DNA of 64,000 bases from Ornithinibacter aureus (GTDB lineage Bacteria; Actinomycetota; Actinomycetes; Actinomycetales; Dermatophilaceae), in contig NZ_VMSB01000001.1 in assembly GCF_009858245.1 (NCBI RefSeq), positions 2,919,623 through 2,983,622 of the forward strand, read 5' to 3'. Under the pieces are notes generated by a model. It did no database searches, was not told the origin of the DNA, and saw only the letters and a program-made list of their open reading frames with translations. Shown here piece by piece: positions 60,635 through 64,000 of this stretch (the first letter of the stretch is position 1; every line of letters begins with the position of its first letter). The position numbers and the translations under genes are program-made.

Positions 60635-63190
60635 GTGCTCAAGGCCACCTGGCGCAATGTCTTCGCGCACAAGGTGCGGCTGTTCCTCAGCGCCTTCGCC
60701 GTCATCCTCGGTGTGGCGTTCGTGGCCGGCTCCTACATCTTCACCGACACCCTCGACCGGGCCTTCACCGGCCTTACGAGCGGGGCCGTCGGGGACGTCA
60801 TCGTGCAGCCCGGGTCGAGCGATGGCGAGGAGGCGTCCGGTCTGGGCGCCCTCGGAAGCCGCACCGTCCCGGCATCCTTGGTCGAGGAACTGGGCGCAGT
60901 TCCCGGGGCGGCCCGCGCGGACGGGCGGGTGTCGAACTTCGGCACGTTCGTCGTCGGCAAGGACGGCAAGCTCATCGGTGGCCAGGGCCCGCCCGGGATC
61001 GCCGTCAACCGCAGCGAGGGGCCGGCCGCGAACGGCATCCCGTTGGCCACGCTGGAGAGCGGACGCTGGCCCGAGGCGCCCGACGAGGTCGTGCTCGACC
61101 CGTCGACGGCACGCAAGGCCGGCTACCTGCTGGGGGAGCGGATCCCGCTCGTCACGACGAGTGAGGTGCCGCGGATCGAGCTGACCTATGTCGGGACCGC
61201 GAGCTTCGGCGGGTCGGCCCTGGTGGGTGCGAGCGTCGTCATGCTCGAGACCTCGAAGGCCCAGGAGGTGTACCTCGGTGGTGAGGACGCCTTCTCCGCG
61301 GTGTGGGTGACCGCGGCGCCGGGCACGAGCCAGGAGCAGTTGCTCGCCTCGGTCAAGGAGGCGCTGCCCGAGGGGTTCCGGGCCGCGACCGGCGACGCGA
61401 CCTCCGAGCGCGCCTCGACCCGCATCGACGAGGCACTGTCCTTCGTCACGACGTTCCTCCTCGTCTTCGCCGGGGTCGCCCTGACCGTCGGCGCCTTCCT
61501 CATCGTCAACACCTTCTCGATCCTCGTCGCCCAGCGCAGCCGTGAACTGGCGCTGCTGCGGGCCATCGGTGCCAGCCGACGCCAGGTGGCGCGGTCGGTG
61601 CTTGCGGAGGCCGGCGTCGTGGGCCTCGTCGGATCCGCCGTGGGTATCGCGATGGGCTTCGTGCTCGCCGTCGGGATCAAGTTGCTCTTCAGTCGGATCG
61701 GGCTCGACCTCAGCGCCAACGAGCTCGTGCTGCGGCCGCGCACGGTCGTCGTCGCACTCGTGGTCGGCATCCTCGTCACCCTGGCCGCCGCGTACCTGCC
61801 GGCTCGTCGGGCTGGCCGGGTTCCCCCGGTCGCGGCGATGCGGGACGACGTCGCCCTCGCCGAGAGCGGGCTGCGCTGGCGCCTCGTCGTGGGTGCGGCG
61901 CTCCTCGCCGCCGGGATCGCGGCCATGGCGGCCGGGCTCGCCGGCCTCGGGTCGCAGCCGACGTACGTCCTCGGTGCGGGTGCGTTCGGTGTCCTCGTCG
62001 GCACGGCGCTGCTGAGCCCCGTGCTCGGCCGGCCGGTGCTGGCCGCCCTGGGGTGGTTCTACCGCCGCTCCTTCGGAGCCGTGGGGCTGATGGCCGAGCA
62101 GAACGCCCGCCGCAACCCGCGACGCACGGCGGCCACGGCATCCGCCCTGATGATCGGCGTCGCCCTGGTGACGATGATGTCCGTGCTCGGTGCGTCGGCC
62201 AAGGCCAGCCTGGACCAGTCGCTCTCCGAGGACATCGTGGCCGACTTCGTCGTGTCCAATGCCGTGGGGCAGGCCTTCTCCTCGACGGTCGCCGACGAGA
62301 TCGAGCAGGTCGACGGGGTTGCCGCGCTCGCCCGGGTACGCAGTGCGGTGCTCCAGGTCGACGGCGACCGCGACTTCGCGTCGGCGGTCGACCCGTCGGC
62401 CGTGGATGCCGTGGCACGGCCGGAGATCGTCACCGGCGCCCTGGCTGATCTCGACGCGACCTCGGTGGCGATCTCCAGCGAGCTCGCTGCGGATCGGGGG
62501 TGGGCGGTCGGGTCGACCGTCAAGATCGGGTATGCCGGGACGACGTCGGACGCCACGGTCGTCGCGACCTATGTCGAGGGTGCCGTGCTGCAGTCGGACG
62601 TCACGATGTCGCTGGAGGGCTTCGATGCGATCGGGGTGCCGCCGACCGATCGCACGGTCTACGTCGTGGCAGCCCCCGGTGTCGACCGGGCGGTGCTGGG
62701 CGCTGCGCTGAAGGACGTCGTGGTCGACCTGCCGACCGTCACGGTCAACGACCAGGAGACCTTCGCGCAGGAGCAGCGCGCGCCGATCGACCAGCTGCTG
62801 TTCATCGTCTACGCACTCCTTGGTCTGGCCGTGGTCATCGCCGTGCTCGGCATCGTCAACACGCTGGCCCTGTCGGTCATCGAGCGGGTGCGTGAGATCG
62901 GGCTGCTGCGGGCGGTGGGCCTCAGCCGCACCCAGTTGCGCACGATGCTGCGGTTGGAGTCGGTGGCGATCGCACTGCTCGGGGCGGTGCTCGGCATCGC
63001 GCTCGGCCTCGCGTTTGCCCTGGCGCTGCAGCGCTCGCTCATCGACGACGGCATCGACGTGCTCGCCATCCCCGTCGGGCAGTTGGCGCTGTTCGTCGCG
63101 GTGGCCGCCGTGGTCGGGGTGCTCGCTGCCCTGTGGCCGGGCCGCCGCGCCGCCAAGCTCGACATCCTGCGCGCCATCGCCAGCGACTGA
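60635..63190 (+). CDS. FtsX-like ABC permease, large two-domain type
   Basis: An 851-residue membrane protein partnering the ATPase just upstream. It has an N-terminal helix (KVRLFLSAFAVILGVAFVAG), a long extracytoplasmic MacB periplasmic domain, then an FtsX unit with three helices (FVTTFLLVFAGVALTVGAFL, LRAIGASRRQVARSVLAEAG). A second extracellular domain and a second FtsX unit end in LGLAVVIAVLGIVNTLALSV and LRAVGLSRTQLRTMLRLESV. Such long permeases in Gram-positive bacteria work as monomers or homodimers in peptide or antibiotic export. The substrate is unknown. Confidence 0.92.
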   Translation: MLKATWRNVFAHKVRLFLSAFAVILGVAFVAGSYIFTDTLDRAFTGLTSGAVGDVIVQPGSSDGEEASGLGALGSRTVPASLVEELGAVPGAARADGRVSNFGTFVVGKDGKLIGGQGPPGIAVNRSEGPAANGIPLATLESGRWPEAPDEVVLDPSTARKAGYLLGERIPLVTTSEVPRIELTYVGTASFGGSALVGASVVMLETSKAQEVYLGGEDAFSAVWVTAAPGTSQEQLLASVKEALPEGFRAATGDATSERASTRIDEALSFVTTFLLVFAGVALTVGAFLIVNTFSILVAQRSRELALLRAIGASRRQVARSVLAEAGVVGLVGSAVGIAMGFVLAVGIKLLFSRIGLDLSANELVLRPRTVVVALVVGILVTLAAAYLPARRAGRVPPVAAMRDDVALAESGLRWRLVVGAALLAAGIAAMAAGLAGLGSQPTYVLGAGAFGVLVGTALLSPVLGRPVLAALGWFYRRSFGAVGLMAEQNARRNPRRTAATASALMIGVALVTMMSVLGASAKASLDQSLSEDIVADFVVSNAVGQAFSSTVADEIEQVDGVAALARVRSAVLQVDGDRDFASAVDPSAVDAVARPEIVTGALADLDATSVAISSELAADRGWAVGSTVKIGYAGTTSDATVVATYVEGAVLQSDVTMSLEGFDAIGVPPTDRTVYVVAAPGVDRAVLGAALKDVVVDLPTVTVNDQETFAQEQRAPIDQLLFIVYALLGLAVVIAVLGIVNTLALSVIERVREIGLLRAVGLSRTQLRTMLRLESVAIALLGAVLGIALGLAFALALQRSLIDDGIDVLAIPVGQLALFVAVAAVVGVLAALWPGRRAAKLDILRAIASD

Positions 63191-63238
63191 CCGGCTCAGC
63201 CGAGCTGGCGGGGGGCCGAGCTCGGCTGATGAGCGCGG

Positions 63239-63532
63239 TCAGGGAGTGAACATCCGCGTGGCTGCGGCCTCGGCGTCGGCGTACTGGGTGCCCGCGGCGC
63301 CGAGCACCTGGCCGATGGAGTCCAGCGAGGTGCGCACCTGCTGCTGCGTGCCCCGCCACTGCGAGACGACACCCTGGAACTGCGCCGACGCCGTGCCGGT
63401 CCACGCGTCCTGAAGGCCGTTGAGCCGGGCCATCATCGTGGCGACCTGGCCCTCGATCTCGGCGGAGATGCGCGCGATGTCGCCGGCTGCACCCGCGATG
63501 CGCTCGGTGTCGACGGTGAACTGTGCTGCCAT
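63239..63532 (-). CDS. WXG100-family (ESAT-6-like) protein
   Basis: A 97-residue helical-hairpin protein. The central turn is LQDAWTGTASAQFQGVVSQW with W-x-G, and two helices of about 40 residues flank it. Its size and sequence match type VII secretion substrates. No EccC ATPase or partner gene lies next to it in the window, so it is either an orphan substrate or its partner is elsewhere. Confidence 0.92.
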   Translation of the reverse strand: MAAQFTVDTERIAGAAGDIARISAEIEGQVATMMARLNGLQDAWTGTASAQFQGVVSQWRGTQQQVRTSLDSIGQVLGAAGTQYADAEAAATRMFTP

Positions 63533-63701
63533 GGGAATCCCCCTCGTTCAGGGCTGCACCCGAGTGGCGCACCCGCTGCTGACGACACTAGGACGATTCG
63601 CGACACGGCCCCGAGACTTATCCACAGGGCTGGGTCGAGGGGCGTGCCCTTGCGCATCCGGGTGCGCTGCGTATCGGTGGTGGCGGGCGGCCGGCTCGAT
63701 G

Positions 63702-63789
63702 GCTGGGCCTTACTCCCGTCGCAGATCCTTACTCCCGATGTGCGTCGTTGCAGCAGCGCACATCGGGAGCAAGGGCGCACATCGGGAGT
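63702..63789. repeat. 88-bp double-hairpin repeat, copy B
   Basis: This is the partner of 44659-44746. Its arms are CTCCCGATGTGCG and two CGCACATCGGGAG. It lies in the 377-bp gap between the WXG100 gene and the DUF4031 gene, which holds no other gene. Confidence 0.88.
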
Positions 63790-63847
63790 TGGGCCCCGCC
63801 GTCGACACCTCACCGGGTACCGAGCCGGCCGAGAGGGGGTCGGACCT

Positions 63848-63881
63848 GTGCCGGAACTGACCTATTGGTCACGTCCGGCAC
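63848..63881. repeat. TGACCTATTGGTCA palindrome nested in a larger hairpin
   Basis: TGACCTATTGGTCA (63858-63871) is an inverted repeat TGACC-4-GGTCA, flanked by GTGCCGGA and TCCGGCAC. It is the core of the 37-bp repeat, here without its outer parts and 29 bp before the DUF4031 start. Confidence 0.72.
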
Positions 63882-63909
63882 TCGCGTCGCCCCGGCCTAC
63901 GATCGGGGC

Positions 63910-64000
63910 GTGGCCATCCTCATCGACCCGCCGCGCCCCGAGGCGCACGGCCGCCGGTGGTCGCACCTGATCAGCGACACCAGCACCGAGGAGCTGCACG
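63910..64000 (+). CDS. DUF4031 protein, 5' end only
   Basis: GTG 63910 opens AILIDPPRPEAHGRRWSHLI, then SDTSTEELH before the window ends. The I-D-P-P-x-x-x-A-H-G-x-x-W-S-H-L-x-S-D pattern is the beginning of DUF4031 proteins, a small family with no known function. The gene continues outside the window. Confidence 0.85.
   Translation, partial: MAILIDPPRPEAHGRRWSHLISDTSTEELH

Overview
The window comes from a high-GC actinobacterium, probably a Micrococcales/Intrasporangiaceae-like organism. The reasons are the very GC-rich coding sequence, frequent GTG starts, actinobacterial families (DUF3263, DUF3349, DUF4031, a WXG100 protein, a furA-katG pair) and a stand-alone groEL behind two CIRCE operators. 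This assignment is inferred from gene content, not from any search.

The window has two very different halves. Bases 1 to about 22,868 are an accessory island, and its right border is a 42-bp copy of the 3' half of a tRNA-Thr(TGT) gene at 22869-22910, a typical integrase attachment site. The island is lower in GC and full of insertion sequences. They include two IS1634/IS1549-like elements flanked by unusually long direct repeats (184 bp and 23 bp), an IS1380-like element, an ISL3 element with an exact 8-bp target duplication, an IS30-like element inserted inside an IS3-family remnant, and IS256 and ISL3 fragments. The cargo is a very large STAND-type ATPase with a nuclease-like N terminus (probable antiviral protein, cut by the window edge), a cluster of unknown genes (4573-9908), a zinc-finger protein, a methyltransferase, a HTH protein and a frameshifted antitoxin. 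It also holds an unusual three-gene cassette on the minus strand (13250-17940): a terpenoid-cyclase-toroid membrane protein, a NUDIX-HIT fusion and a PfkB-family kinase. The kinase is split by the ISL3 element.

From about 23,173 to the end the window looks like ordinary chromosome: beta-mannosidase, PPK2, a META lipoprotein, furA-katG divergent from a rhodanese gene with a CsoR/CstR-like operator, gabT plus a short-chain dehydrogenase, an acyl-CoA dehydrogenase, and a molybdate regulator-modABC operon whose genes all overlap by 4 bp. Then come a SGNH hydrolase-ung pair, an arsenic operon (arsR divergent from arsI-like/acr3/arsC), a PLP decarboxylase, a Pit phosphate transporter, groEL, a PhoD-like phosphatase, a MacB-type ABC exporter, a WXG100 protein and the start of a DUF4031 gene.

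Several genes in the chromosome half are decaying. A PIG-L deacetylase has lost one G in a G run, a transporter is fused to a beheaded histidine kinase, and LuxR and SHOCT remnants lie nearby. The intergenic spaces carry several palindromic repeats, including an 88-bp double-hairpin repeat found twice and a 37-bp repeat built on TGACCTATTGGTC. The word GGATGCC/GGCATCC is strikingly frequent in the chromosome half and rare in the island.
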